The notes beneath the pieces are model-generated. The model had not been told where the DNA came from. It searched no databases and saw nothing but the letters and a program-made list of their open reading frames with translations. From Gnetum montanum (Eukaryota; Streptophyta; Gnetopsida; Gnetales; Gnetaceae), in assembly GCA_015680685.1 (NCBI GenBank), contig MNCI01004792.1, positions 747,725 to 811,724 on the forward strand: 64,000 bases of DNA, read 5' to 3'. Positions 1-10,640 of this stretch are shown here, piece after piece; within the stretch, counting starts at the first letter, position 1, and each line of letters starts with the position of its first letter. Made by a program: the position numbers and the translations under genes.

Positions 1-1
1 T

Positions 2-346
2 TTTCTTACTAGAGGTTTGGATATAGAGTCCAACGTTTGGGGGCGATATCAAGATTGTTCTAAAGAAGAAGAAAAAGGAGAAGAGCCACCAACTTATGAA
101 GAGTCTTCATGGGGATGGGGAGAAGCTTTTTTCTCCTTAGAGGAAAATGAAGGACTTAATGAAGAAGAACATAAGAGCTTATCCGAAAAGGAAAATGAGA
201 AAAGTGCTGAAGAGAAAGCTCCAGTAGATCAAGGTGAGAGCTCCACCAAGCGAGAGAACAATAGGAGCGCCTTCATCACATCAGAGATTTCCTATGGAAT
301 AGTTAGAGAGATGAGGATTCCCACTAGGGTAACCCTCGAAATTTAG
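2..346 (+). CDS. Acidic accessory ORF of family N, 3' portion (partial at window edge)
   Basis: This frame is open from the first bases of the window to a TAG/TTT boundary at 346, so its true start lies to the left. It is the C-terminal part of a protein also found, more complete but broken by a stop, at 46395-46893 on the minus strand, where it begins MEFERAMKKSFIPYVMGCC. Shared residues include FLTRGLDIESNVWGRYQD and YEESSWGWG. The rest is rich in Glu, Lys and Ser and looks disordered. No signal peptide or membrane segment is visible, so it is not envelope-like. It lies between pol and the 3' LTR of an N element on the plus strand, 200 bases before the LTR. Function is unknown; that it is a real accessory ORF is inferred from its conservation in two copies. 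Confidence 0.55.
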   Translation, partial: FLTRGLDIESNVWGRYQDCSKEEEKGEEPPTYEESSWGWGEAFFSLEENEGLNEEEHKSLSEKENEKSAEEKAPVDQGESSTKRENNRSAFITSEISYGIVREMRIPTRVTLEI

Positions 347-526
347 TTTCCATCCCAAGAATAGTCCATGAAGGACTTGATAATGTATAGTTTGTTGTGT
401 ACAATTTGATTTTGCTTAGGAATGAGGTTTTTATCTCATCCCACCTTATGTGAAATGGGAATTTTCCTCAAAAAACATTTCTATTCAGTTGTAAAAATTT
501 AGTAAAATTTTTAGTATGTTTTAGTC

Positions 527-545
527 CTAAAAAAGGGGGCAGAAA
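527..545 (+). other. Polypurine tract of the left N element
   Basis: A purine run, aaaaaagggggcagaaa, ends exactly one base before the LTR start TGTTGG at 546. The same tract is present in inverted form beside the left LTR of the second N element (46178-46195). It would prime plus-strand synthesis. It fixes this LTR as a 3' LTR and the element as plus-strand. Bases 347-526 are AT-rich untranslated sequence with nothing else seen. Confidence 0.8.
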
Positions 546-869
546 TGTTGGCACATTTGGCCATTACATGGAAAAGTTGGAATATTTTGTTCAAAATTAG
601 CACAATCCCTAGTTGTAAATTTGTAGTTTAGTATTGTGAGTTGATGGGAAGCAAGCCAATGGTAAATAATCTTGATTTTGAAGCCTTCTTGGAAAGTAGA
701 ACTAAAATGCCAAGTTATTTTCTTGAGTGAAGATTGGAATAAAAAAATAAGGAGGTGATAATTTACTACAAGAAATAATATATAAAAAATAGACAACACC
801 GTGGGTAATGGATTATTAAAAATCAGCTAAGAGTTGGAAGCAAGTGAAGGACCTAATGGACTACCAACA

Positions 870-1413
870 GGTTCTGAACATTTAAAATTATCAAAAGTTG
901 GTTCCCTGACGCAGCACCAGCAAGTTGCAACCCTGACGCAGCAGCAGCAATGGTGGAAGCAGAAACGTGGAGTAGGAGGAAGAAGCCTTTGAAGATTGTG
1001 ATGGCATTAGACTCATTCGGCTGCGAACAGAAAGAGACGCTGATCTTGCACCTCAAATCCAAGGGCGTCGCGGCGGAGGATCTCGGCAACGACAAGTATT
1101 ACATCACCAGTAACCACGTGGGTAGGGCTGTGAGCAAGGCGCAGGAATAGTAGGAGGACATTTGCGGCCTCGTTGCTTGCAGAACTAGCATTGGTGTAGC
1201 AGTTTTCGCAAACAAGATTCCAGGAGTCTATGTTGTGACGTGCTCCTCCGTGGATGATGCCCAAAATTGCAGATCCATTAACAACTCCAACGTCATCGCC
1301 GTTGGTGGAATGTTCACCAATCTTGATGAAGGAGTTAAGATTTTGGATGCCTGGCTCCAAATGGATTTCAAGGACCCCTGTCCTGCTGGTTTTGAACATT
1401 TAAAATTATCAAA
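870..1413 (+). repeat. Direct repeat pair of about 26 bp flanking the RpiB fragment
   Basis: The left copy (870-895) and the right copy (1388-1413) read ggtt(c/t)tgaacatttaaaattatcaaa, with one difference. The right copy begins exactly where similarity to RpiB-type proteins stops (after CPA). It could be a long duplication made when the fragment was captured, or a local tandem duplication. Confidence 0.7.
950..1387 (+). pseudogene. RpiB/LacA-type (DRT102-like) retrocopy, broken
   Basis: One continuous frame resembles the N-terminal RpiB/LacA sugar-phosphate isomerase domain of plant DRT102-like proteins. Recognisable parts in order are ALDSFGCEQKETLILHLKS, EDLGNDKYY, GLVACRTSIGVAVFANK, PGVYVVTC, SVDDAQNCRSINNSNVIAV and ILDAW...DPCPA. 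Two adjacent stops (TAG TAG at 1148-1153) cut it, and the frame stays the same on both sides. The family motif CGTG is CRTS here, so catalysis would be lost even without the stops. No introns are seen, and the usual C-terminal cupin-like part is absent: similarity ends at the 26-bp direct repeat. GC content is higher than in the surrounding AT-rich LTR, which suggests recent host origin. The open frame continues with unrelated residues to 1522. Confidence 0.8.
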
Positions 1414-2025
1414 GGATGTAAAGGCTTTGGTATTGAAGACGAACACAAATTCCTGGCATTTTCATGAGGCAGAGTTTACAACAGTTGTAGATCCGTACGG
1501 AACACATGGCAACGTTTCCTAATGCGGCGGCTAAGTCTTCTCCTATGGCGGCATTTGCTGGTAACGATTTTTGGCCAAAGAAGATATTTTGAATCAGTTG
1601 CGGGCAGTTGCAGCATCGGTGCCTTCACCTTCGGGCTCGTATTTTGGCCATCCCAAATTTTAACTTCAATTATCGGGAATAAGAAAGGATAAATTAACTA
1701 CCGCTAGTACCAATAAGGTGGATATTATATTATATTTTTATGGTGAAATCTTAGAGATTAATAACACTTAGTATTTAAAATTTAAATTAAATTAAATTAG
1801 ATTAGGGAATTTAGACTTATTTTAATAAACTACTTTTAAAGGTAATATTTATAATATTTATTAATTAATTCCCCCTAACTTTATGAATAACTTCCTAACT
1901 TGCTCCTAATTAAATGGACAAGTAACCTCCTAACTTGTTGGGCAAGTAAAATTCTAATTGGTTTGCCAAGTTACTTGGGAGAAAAGTTAGCTAGGATATT
2001 TTGGCATGTAACTACCTTGTAAACC

Positions 2026-2036
2026 TTATAAAAAGG
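2026..2036 (+). promoter_or_regulatory. TATA box of the N-family LTR
   Basis: The sequence ccttataaaaaggctt lies about 1.48 kb into the LTR. The same box is present in the LTR at 42854-46177 (minus, about 44167-44178) and in the LTR at 52918-55774 (minus, about 53981-53993). It is the likely U3/R core promoter. Confidence 0.6.
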
Positions 2037-3339
2037 CTTCATGAGCACTTTGAGGAAGGGGAGGATTTTGGAAGGATAATTTGGAGAAGAGACTTTTGGG
2101 AGGTCTCATACATCACACTTTGTAAGGCTACTAGTTAGCACTTAGGCTTTCACTTGAAGACACTTTGGGGTCTTGAGACGAGCATCTGCAAAGAAGATTT
2201 GTAAAGACGATTGCTTGTAAGATCACTTGCTAAAGGAAAGATTTCAGCCTCTTTGTCATGGTCCTGTGAGTTATGTATTTTATTTTTTATTTTTTTTAAA
2301 TTGTTTAGCTAGTGGTTTAGATAGTATCATCCTTGGCAAGTAATTTTGGGATTTTTAGATTGCTCTTACTGTTCTTGTTGCCCGATACAAAATTTCTATT
2401 AAAATTTTTCCATAGAAGCGGTTGTGTTGAAAAGCCTTAAGAGCCTTTTAATAGTAAATTTTGTTATTAAACAACGTGTGGGAACTGCTATTGGAATTGT
2501 TGTAAGAGAGCCTCTATTTGTAGTCACGCCATTGAACAATTCAGTAGTCGAGAGGGTTCAGAAAATCTTTGGTATTTTGATGGGACCAGAATAGCTTCTT
2601 TTTATCTTTAAAGTGAATTCCCGTGGTATTTCAATCAGAAATTGTCAAGTCGTTTAAAGGTTCTATTTGAATGCAATCGTTGACATCTATTATCTAGTCA
2701 AAATGGAGTCTCGTATGTGGTAGTTTACGCAGCAATTTTTGGTAGCATAGTAGGATTGTCTTGAAGAAATTGCTTGTTTGAGCCTTGAAAGTTTGAACAA
2801 TTCGTAGATATTGAATTTGGGATAGCTTTATTGTGAAGTGTTTACTCGTGTCATTTTACCTTGATTAAATATTTGAGGTCTACACAAATCTTCTTTCTTT
2901 TCTTTTCTTCTTATTTCCATCGAATCTTGCTCTATTTCTAGTTTTCTTGTGGAACTATCTCTTTCTCTAGGGAAATTTGGAGTAGATTGCAGAGTTGTGC
3001 TCAAATGTTTTTGCAAAAGTTTATTTGTTACAAGTAGGTATTATAAGGACCACGTAGACTAGGCAGTTGAACAAAATAGGAAATTTTCAACAACTCACAG
3101 TACTTGGCAAAGTTGGCTGAATCTCTTTAAAGTAAGTCATTTGTAGTTTACACACAACGCAATCGTTACATTTCTCACAACCACACACCGCAACAGCACA
3201 CACACATACTCACATTAACTCCTAAGTTTATTTGGAGGTATTTGGGCCTTGGTGTTGCCAGAGACCAGCAGGCACCTAAATCCTATTCAAGTACACTTGT
3301 TGGCGATCGTGTCCCAAACGGTTGCCAACACATACATGC

Positions 3340-3720
3340 TATGTTTCGAGTAAAATGGTCATGCTTTCATGTGCTAGTTTTAGGCCATTTTGGGCCATTA
3401 CTAGTTTTAGGCCATTTTAGGCCATGTCACAACATGCCAAAGAGATGATACGTCAACAACTTGAACAACGGATAACTGGTAACTTATGCTAGTTTTAGGC
3501 CATTTCGGGCCATTGCTAGTTTTAGGCTGTTTCAGGCCATTGCTAGTTTTAGGCCATTTCGGTCCATGTGCTAGTTTTAGGCCATTTCAAGCCATTACTA
3601 GTTTTAGACCATTTCAATCCATTGCTAGTTTTAGGCCATTTCGGGCCATTACTAATTTTAGATCATTTTAGGCCATTGCATAGCATAGTTGTAGGCCATT
3701 TTTAGGCCATAGCGTAGCAT
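3340..3720 (-). repeat. Spacer repeats of E3, 'GGCC(T)AAAACTAGCA' type
   Basis: At least eight copies of ctagttttaggccatttcggg occur at irregular spacing of about 35-75 bp, with diverged joins such as 'agcgtagcatg'. The matching arrays of E1 (24400-24700) and E2 (35160-35590) lie at the same place, just 3' of protease. They are non-coding as far as can be seen. Confidence 0.8.
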
Positions 3721-3944
3721 GACAAAAGGATATTATGTTAACAAAGAAAAAAGTAGTGAATGCACAAGGGATGGCAACTGGTCAGGAAGTAGTAGGGTTG
3801 CTACGCTATGCATAGCTGCTTCTTGACCCACCATGGGTTGATCGGAACGTAAGGTCAAGATGTTTTGCTAGGGCCCCCATCCACATCATTATCCCCTTCT
3901 TGGAAGGGCAACTTAACCCATACACTTTCAGTTTGGAGACTGGC

Positions 3945-4480
3945 CTATTGGGCTGATTCTCCCACTGAGAGGCTAATACACACGTGAACAGGTGCTTCAT
4001 TCTCAGAGGTTACGACTTTTGAACCCTGCTCCATGTCTATGTTACTAATAGCTTGTGCTGCTACTTCATCACCATGGATTACCACCTCCCTATTTGTGTA
4101 TGGTAGGTGGATTTCCTGATGTATGGGTGAGGAGACAGCCCTAAGTTGTGCTAACCATGATCTCCCCAAGATCAGGTTAAACACAGGCATTTCCTCGAAC
4201 ATGATGAACATTTCTCTTGTGGGGAATTGGTCCCCTACTAGGAAGTCTATGTGGACTATGCCTTTCACTAGGACAAGTGCCCCGTTGAACGACCTTAGGC
4301 ATGATGTCATTGTGGGTTTGATCTGGTTGACCAAGCCCAACTTGTCCATAATAGGGAAGGGGATGATATTTGTGGTAGCCTCATCATCAATGTGTACCCT
4401 TCAGATCTGGTGTTGGATAATCCAAATTATGATGAAAAGCGATGCCGTAGTCACCTGACCCCTCTCAGGATCTTCCCTAA
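3945..4480 (-). pseudogene. Retroviral-type aspartic protease region of E3, broken
   Basis: The minus-strand frame holds the protease C-terminal half: IIPFPIMDKLGLVNQIKPT, then FNLILGRSWLAQ and SSPIHQEIHLPY. It matches the E1 copy (24860-25570) and the E2 copy (34302-35009). The catalytic DSG/DGA stretch is degraded (DDEAT). Stops and shifts separate it from gag upstream. In the family this domain cleaves the Gag-Pol precursor. It is followed at once by the spacer repeats, so protease is separated from RT in this family. Confidence 0.75.
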
Positions 4481-5180
4481 TGGCGTCGTCACTGAAAGTT
4501 AATTAGGATGATGTAGGCTCTCCAAGTGTAGAGGGAAGCATGACTAAGTGGATCGCTTCCTCTTCTACTGGCATGTCTTCATTGACTGGAATTACTGTCA
4601 ACATGTGGATCAGAGCCTTGCTGTGGGGGATAGACATCATGATCAAGTCATATAGACTCAGTGTAGTGTTTTTCTATTTTAGAGCTTGCTTAACCTGAGT
4701 GGAGGCATCCAAAAGGTCTTGGCCACCCCCCTGTTTGGTACTCTCCTCTTCTTCAACTCGTCCGAGAAGACAAATTTCCTAAGGAGGGGAAACTTCGGAT
4801 CTAGGTTCAGATCCTTTTTGACAGGGTGGTGCAGACTGTGTGGTTATTATGACGTTCGTCCCTGGTGATGAGGATGTAGATGTAGGGGGCAAAGATGTAG
4901 ACTTGGGAATTCCTTGGGTGGTATTCTCCTTCGACGCCTCACCTATGAAACCCACTTCTCATTTTTTAGGACAAGAAGGTTGTTCAGCTATCTTATGTAC
5001 GGCGGGGGCTACTAAAGGAGCCAAACCCCTAATGATGAAAGGAGCTAATGGTGTTAGCGGGCCAAGTAGCACGGTTTCGCTAATAGGTGATGCAGAGATG
5101 GATGCCCGTGGAGGGACTCTTAGGACGAATGCTTGTTGCAAGATTTGATTAGCCGCTCATGGTGTTCGTGCACTACATTG
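4481..5180 (-). other. E3 linker between gag knuckle and protease, degraded
   Basis: No long frame is open on the minus strand. Fragments match the linker of E1 (25571-26128) and E2 (33781-34301), which in E2 reads through proline-rich sequence. Nothing else is recognisable. Confidence 0.5.
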
Positions 5181-7608
5181 AGGCACATAGGCCATGAATG
5201 GCTGCTAGGATGGCCTAGGATCATTGTCAATGTCGATGGTATTGATGACATAACCGGAATTATTGGCGTTGAGGGGTCTATGTAGACATGCATAGATTGG
5301 TTTTCGGGATGGATTTCTTTCATCCAACACCATTTTTCCCTAGTTGATCAACCTCTAGATGTTATCCTGCAACACCAAATAGTAATCCATATTGTGACCA
5401 CACTGTTGGTGATAGTCACAAAACCTGTCTAGCCGGAAATCCTTAGGAACTGGGGGCTCATTGGGCAGGGCCAAGGAGGGGTTCCTAAGGAGCTCGCAGT
5501 AGCGTTGATGTCTCCTGCTTGCTTCTTCCAACATCTACTTGTGTTGAATGTGCCCTACTGCTAGTAGTTGCTTCAAAAGTTATGAACGCTTGAGAGGCAG
5601 TGAGGTGTACTTTGAGTGATCTTTACGCTCAAATTTTGGTTTGGGTTATGCAGATGTCTTAGGTGAGGGTACATGAGGTTGCAACATGTTACCCTACCTA
5701 GGCATGGGGTTAGCTGTAGGTATGGTCGGTTTCTTATTGCTCTTGTTACCATTGTTACTAGGTCTAGGCTTGGCCTTGGTTGCCACAGTGGCCACTGTGG
5801 TCATTGGGGCTTTACCCTTGTCCTTCTTTGTGAAGGTGTTTTTGTAAGCAATGTAGGCTAGGTCTTTGCTTTCCTCAACTGCATCTCGTATACTCTTAGT
5901 CTAAGTGAAGGCTTGACTAAGAGTGCGAGGGGTGAGGTAGTATAGTTTAGACTTGATAAAGTCATTCACTGCATCTTTAAAGATGGCCAATAAGTGGGCT
6001 TCCACGATGGGCCACAGATTTCGGTATGGGTTGCACTCCATTGCTAGATGAACTTCTAGACCAGTTCTAGAGGCTCCTGCTTCATGCTCATCAGTTGGTC
6101 CAACATGATTTCCACCTTCAAGTTATACTTAAAGAATGTCATGAACTGGGTCAGAAGCTCTTCTAGAGTTGAAATGGACAAGCATGGCAGTGTGTAATAC
6201 CAATCTAAGGCTCTCTCGACTAGGGACATGGCAAATACATGAATGATCGTGTGTGGCCATTGTTGCAATAGGAGAGACTTAGACCTAAAGGTAACTAGAT
6301 GTGCATTGGGTTCCCCCTCCCCATCGTACTTCATGAAGTGGGGGAGGGACATCCCTGGGGGTAGCATCAGCGTAGGGATTATAGGGCTAATGGGATCATC
6401 TTGATAAAATTCCATGACTTGTACCGTGTCAGACCTAACAACTTTGAGGTGTTTGATTTTCTCAATGAGGTTTTGGATGAGTTGGAACGCTTGATCCAAA
6501 CCCTCCGATGGTGTAGGTAGTTTGGGAACTGTCAAGGCAGCCTCCACCTATGGAATGGTGGGGGTGATGGTGTGATCCATTGATGGTACCGTTGGGGTAC
6601 CCCCTACGAAAGATGCTGCTTGCACTATCCACCACCCGGTAGGTGGTGTTGTTGGAGTAGCAACCGTGGTTTGAGCCACCTGGTAGACTGCTTGTTTCAT
6701 CAGTGGAATAGACCATAGCCCTGTGTTAGGTTGTACCATTTGTGGGGTTTGGTAGGTATGAGGGAAAACATAATGAGACATCTATAGCGGTTTTGGAATA
6801 TGTGAAGAAGTGAATGGGGTCCACCATGTGGATGGGCTCAGGCCCACCACGGTGGGTGGAATAGACATGAACATAGGAATTGACATGGAAGTTGCATACG
6901 ATTGTGAAGTAGGCACAACATGAATATGTGTTAAGGTAGCCATGATTGGTGTGTGATGTACTATAGGAATGGGCTGCTGAACAGTTTGCGGAGGCATAGT
7001 TGCTGCAAATGAAATAGGGGAATAAGGGTGTTGATACACTGGGAAGGTGACATGGCTACCCATTGCGGTTGTAGTTGTTGGCTACAGGAGCGTAGGCATG
7101 ATAACAAAGGGAGAGGTAATATACAATGGGTTAGCCTAGAAGGATTGGGTAGGAGGGATAGGGATGGGGTTGGTTGGACCTCCCTCATCGGATTGGGAAT
7201 CGAGTTCCTCCTATCCATCTTGAAAGGAATCATCCTGGTTAGACGTTCTATCTTCCTACTCCCTAAGCCTAGCCAAATGGATTAGTTGGTCTAGAAGTCT
7301 TTAGTTTGTCTATGTCAAAGGTATGGAAGCACCAGGATTGGGAACAAATTCCTTCCTATCACAGTAAGCAAACTCAAAGCTATGTTTTCCCTCAAATTCT
7401 TGTACATCCAAAGGCAGGTTTGCCTGAACCTTTGCACAGAGGAAGTTTTAGCACTCGTGTTGCTGGGCCAAGCCCTTAGGTCCCTAATTTTGGATCCTGA
7501 GGGAATGACGTGTTTCCAGCATTGGGTTCAATGGTTTTTTGGCACTAGTGGTTCCTTGAACTATGATGGGAACCTCAACGTTGAAGATACTAGCAGTGAT
7601 AGTTATGA
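5181..7608 (-). pseudogene. Gag of E3, broken
   Basis: Minus-strand fragments run in order: an N-terminal FNVEVP segment, a long Pro/Thr/Ser-rich stretch (PTTPPTGWWI motif near 6640), then the Retrotrans_gag-like core at 6547-6056 (KYDGEGEPNAHLVTFR, ALDWYYTLP, STLEELLTQFMTFFKYNL). A zinc-knuckle-like CDYHQQCGHN segment follows near 5370-5420. The homologous start ATG of E1 and E2 is ATT here and several stops interrupt the frame, so it is dead. Gag would form the particle that packages element RNA. Family assignment is strong because E1 and E2 carry the same protein in the same place. Confidence 0.8.
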
Positions 7609-8066
7609 AAGCAATTATTATGTTAAATAGTTTTGAAAATGCAAAAAAAGTCAGGAAAATGGAAAGCTAAACAATTTTTTGAATGAGAAGAGCAAAGAAT
7701 TAGCAAGCAATCAAAAATAACATTTATGTCTTACAGTGCTCTTGAGGAATCGTCGAGGTGACCAACCTATACCACACGATGCATAAACAACTGTAAAAGG
7801 ATGTCACATTTACACTAGTGTGTGATAGGGTACAGAATGCATGCAAGACTACCATAGGATAGGCAAGTTAGCTAGCAACTAGAGGCTTTATGTCCTGTAG
7901 GATTCTCGAGGAACTGTCGAGGTGAACGATCTACACTTTACGATGCATAAACAACTACAAGAGGGTGTCAAGTTTACGCTAATGCGTATCAAGGTGCAGA
8001 AGACTTACAGGAATATTGTGACATGCAGAAAAGCCACAAAAGCCCTCCTTCTAGCGTCAAACAAAC
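7609..8066 (-). repeat. E3 leader (5' UTR) with tandem repeats and primer-binding-like site
   Basis: Two diverged copies of a repeat of about 185 bp ('cgaggtgaac.atct..ac...acgatgcataaacaactg') lie between gag and LTR. A minus-strand tgacgctagaaggagggc at 8041-8058, eight bases from the LTR end, matches the primer-site position in the other copies. No gene is seen. Confidence 0.65.
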
Positions 8067-8898
8067 TGCAATGACTAAAAACGTCAATGGATGGAATGAA
8101 TGCCGAGAGATCATTGGTTGACGATAGTCTCGACCTTGCTTTCGCAGGAGGGCTGTGCTGGATGGGATGAAAATGGGGCACACTAAACGGTCTGGTCGAT
8201 CAGACAGGGACTTAGTCGATGTCTATATAACCTTTTGCAATGTGTGATTTGAAAAAAATGAAAACTGATAGTACGAAGTAATGCTTAAATGTAAAAGAAG
8301 CAAAAAATAGTGTAAAGTGCAATAATAAGTAGGAGACAAAGTAAAATGTAGTTAGAAAAATGCATCACTTCAAAGCTATAACTTCAGTCTACCAAGATGG
8401 ATACAATCAGTTGCACAACGCTGGGAAGTGCAGAGATCCCGAGGGTAACCAAGATATATAGAGCAAGACGGCTATGTGCTTGAACGCATACTTAGGCATT
8501 AACAATGCGAAGTGCTACCAAGGTGGTAGGAAAGAGCATAATAGAATGCCAACTGAGAATGCTAATTGTTTACAATGTCGAAACAGGAAGCTTACAATGC
8601 TCGAGGTTATGGTACTATCTTGCTTTCTTGTCAACCAACAAAATTGTTAGCCGACTAGACTACTCAAAAACTCGGAACCGAAAGTGCAAAAAAGAGAGCC
8701 TGAGTGCTAGAAGCTTTTAACAGTCAGAGTGTCCCTGTGCCCGAATGAACCTAGGGGCTAGAGAGACTTTAAGCATCACTCATTGGGGTATTTATAGGAC
8801 CAAGGGTGTGCGAGAGATGCGGTTTGGATGCCATGTGCCTTGGCCTATGCTGACCTTTCTATGCTACATGTACCTACATGACCATTGGGTGAGCCTGC
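8067..8898 (-). repeat. 5' LTR of E3, inner (3') part
   Basis: This begins at the LTR 3' end (plus-strand tgcaatgacta) and aligns with the 29065-29860 part of the E1 LTR. It includes 'ggtcgatcagacagggact' and the minus-strand TATA at 8786-8795 (gtatttatag). It stops at gagcctgc, where E2 begins. The rest of the LTR is at 60588-61351. Confidence 0.8.
8894..8898 (+). repeat. Left target-site duplication of E2 (CCTGC)
   Basis: CCTGC before the E2 5' LTR pairs with CTTGC at 60583-60587 after its 3' LTR. One mismatch is consistent with an old insertion. Confidence 0.65.
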
Positions 8899-10585
8899 TA
8901 AAACACCCCAAAAAATTTGAAATCATTCTTGCTTCACCAAGCCTTGCAATTCACGCAAATACTATGATAGTTCTTCAGGATAAGAACACTCTGAATCCGG
9001 GCTGACCAGTTTGGAAAATTTTGTACTTTAGGTGTAAACAAGCTCTACGGGTCATCCTGTCTGTCCAGCTAAGTAGCTTGCCCAGCCGATAGCTTGCTCA
9101 GAAACGATGCGCAGAGTTGGCAGAAGCATTTTGGATGCACAAAATAGTTTGGAAAATTTTCTAAGTCATGAAGTCTGCTACGCTACACTACACTGAGCTA
9201 TGTAGCATAGCAAACTTCAAAAGACGATTGTAGAACGAAGTGCTATGCTACGCTACGCCATGTGACGTAGAGTAGCATGGAAACAGCTTCACAGCTAGTC
9301 CCCACATCCAATTTCAAGTCCTTCAACAATGTCCCTTTCTATTAGGAAGTGGTAGACCATGTTTGCTACTATGCCTCACTGAGTTACATGGTGCACCGAG
9401 GTGTAGCAATCCTACAAAAGAGACAGAGGGTAGCTCAAAGGGCAGAATCAGTAAGGTTTGCAAGTCTTACATCGTAGGAAACAAAGTTTGCAAATTGAAA
9501 AAACTTTTGCGACTAAGGCTAGTTTCTATGATACGCTACGCTACGTAGCATAGCATAGCATGGAAAGCATGCAACACACATGTAGCAAAACACACGACAA
9601 GGTGCTACGCTATGCTAAGCATGCTACACTACGCTAAGCATGCTACGCTACGAAGCACAGCAAGGCATGCGGGTGGTTGTGTAACATCAATGCACTTCAC
9701 CTAATTGGACCATTGGCACATGTCTCCAGATGCTGACGGTGCAATTACGGCGTGGAAGGCACACAATTGTGGCATGGAAGGCTCACATTGCAAAAACCAT
9801 GCAAGCCCAATGATCATGTATGGCACGTGTAGCACAGACAAGTCAACATGGGCCCAAGGCACGTGGCATCCAAGTTGTCCATTTTTCATACCCTTGATCC
9901 TATAAATACCCCGACAAGAAACATTCAAAGGGTTTGGAATTTTTTCCAAGAAGCAACATTCAAAAGTGAGAAATTCTCTCCAATTCCTTGACTTTTCCTC
10001 TCCTTGGCATTCGCGCTGGCATTCAAGTTCTCTTTCATGCATATTGTAACATCAAACACTATAGGCTTTCTGTTCAAAGCTAGAAATAGTTAGCTCATTC
10101 AGCAGGAATTTTGCTCCACCCCCCTTTCTACCACCTTGGTAGAATTCTTGTATTATCAATGCCCAAGTCTGCATCCAAGTGAACAACCTATTTTTCTATA
10201 CACATCCTAGTTACTCTCGGGATCTCTGCACTTCGTCACGCTGTGCAACCAACTATATCCACCTTGATAGAGCAAACTTGTAGCTTTCGAGCAGTGCATT
10301 TTTCTAATGGCATTTTACTTTCTTTTACTTTACTGTGTTGTGGACTACTTTTTCTGCTTTATTTACTTTCAAGCATTACTTTGTGTTTTCATCCCCATTT
10401 TCAAAACCATACGTTGCAAAAGTCTATATAGACGTCGATTAGCTCCCTGTCTGATTGAGCAGACCATTCAGGGCACCCTGTATCTACACATACCCAGCAC
10501 AACCCTCTCATGAGTACGGGGTTGAAACTATCGTGCCTGCTAGCCCCTCGGTGTTTTCCAGCCATCGACGTTTTTGGTTGCTATA
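8899..10585 (+). repeat. 5' LTR of E2
   Basis: It starts TAAAACACCCCA (from TGAAACACCCCA) and ends GGTTGCTATA, and is 1687 bp, against 1680 bp for the partner at 58903-60582. It contains the GCTACG palindrome cluster (9530-9660), a TATA box and the 'cctgtctgattgagcagacc' segment close to the 3' end. The ORFs seen within it on either strand are not shared between copies and are not called. Confidence 0.85.
9901..9910 (+). promoter_or_regulatory. TATA box in E2 5' LTR
   Basis: tgatcctataaataccccg is also found at 59897-59906 in the 3' LTR, in the LTR of E5 (63377-63386, ctataaaaacc) and, inverted, in each E1 LTR unit. It is the likely core promoter of family E. Confidence 0.65.
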
Positions 10586-10589
10586 GTTT

Positions 10590-10640
10590 TCTAACACTAG
10601 AAGGAGGGCCTTTTGGTGCCTTTTGTATGTGTCACAGTAG
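10590..10640 (+). other. Primer-binding-like site and start of E2 leader
   Basis: acactagaaggagggcc follows the LTR by a few bases. The same core is found after the 5' LTRs of E1, E3, E5 and of the N element. The leader breaks off at cacagtag, where E1 starts, and resumes at 30722 with attaattttgtgatcc, in line with the leaders of E1 and E5. Confidence 0.65.

Larger units (their letters stand above)
546..3330 (+). repeat. 3' LTR of a family N element (diverged copy, carries an RpiB retrocopy)
   Basis: It starts TGTTGGCACATT and ends GTTGCCAACA. It aligns in reverse complement with the LTRs at 42854-46177 and 52918-55774. Matching blocks include the U3 start (546 to about 850), the AT-rich stretch with repeated 'cttcctaact' (1860-1960), the TATA region and the last 1.2 kb. 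Between about 850 and 1680 it holds an RpiB/DRT102-like fragment in place of the about 1.3 kb of other sequence found there in the other two LTRs. It is more diverged from those two than they are from each other. It interrupts element E3, whose spacer repeats begin at 3331. Confidence 0.85.
3331..8898 (-). mobile_element. Element E3 (family E, Tat-type Ty3/gypsy), interior and inner part of 5' LTR
   Basis: Reading leftward on the minus strand this holds the 3' part of the 5' LTR (8898-8067), leader, gag, protease and the spacer-repeat array, where the N element at 1-3330 cuts it. At 8898 the LTR is cut by E2 and resumes at 60588. Everything downstream of the spacer (antisense gene, RT, integrase, 3' LTR) is outside the window to the left. 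Confidence 0.8.

Noticed and set aside
1013-1399. Open frames on the minus strand across the RpiB fragment
   Set aside because: They are reverse-strand shadows of the RpiB-like coding sequence; the plus-strand frame has clear family motifs.
3340-3720. Possible CRISPR-like array of short repeats with spacers
   Set aside because: Repeats are diverged, spacing is irregular, 'spacers' are themselves repeats, and the DNA is a plant retrotransposon.
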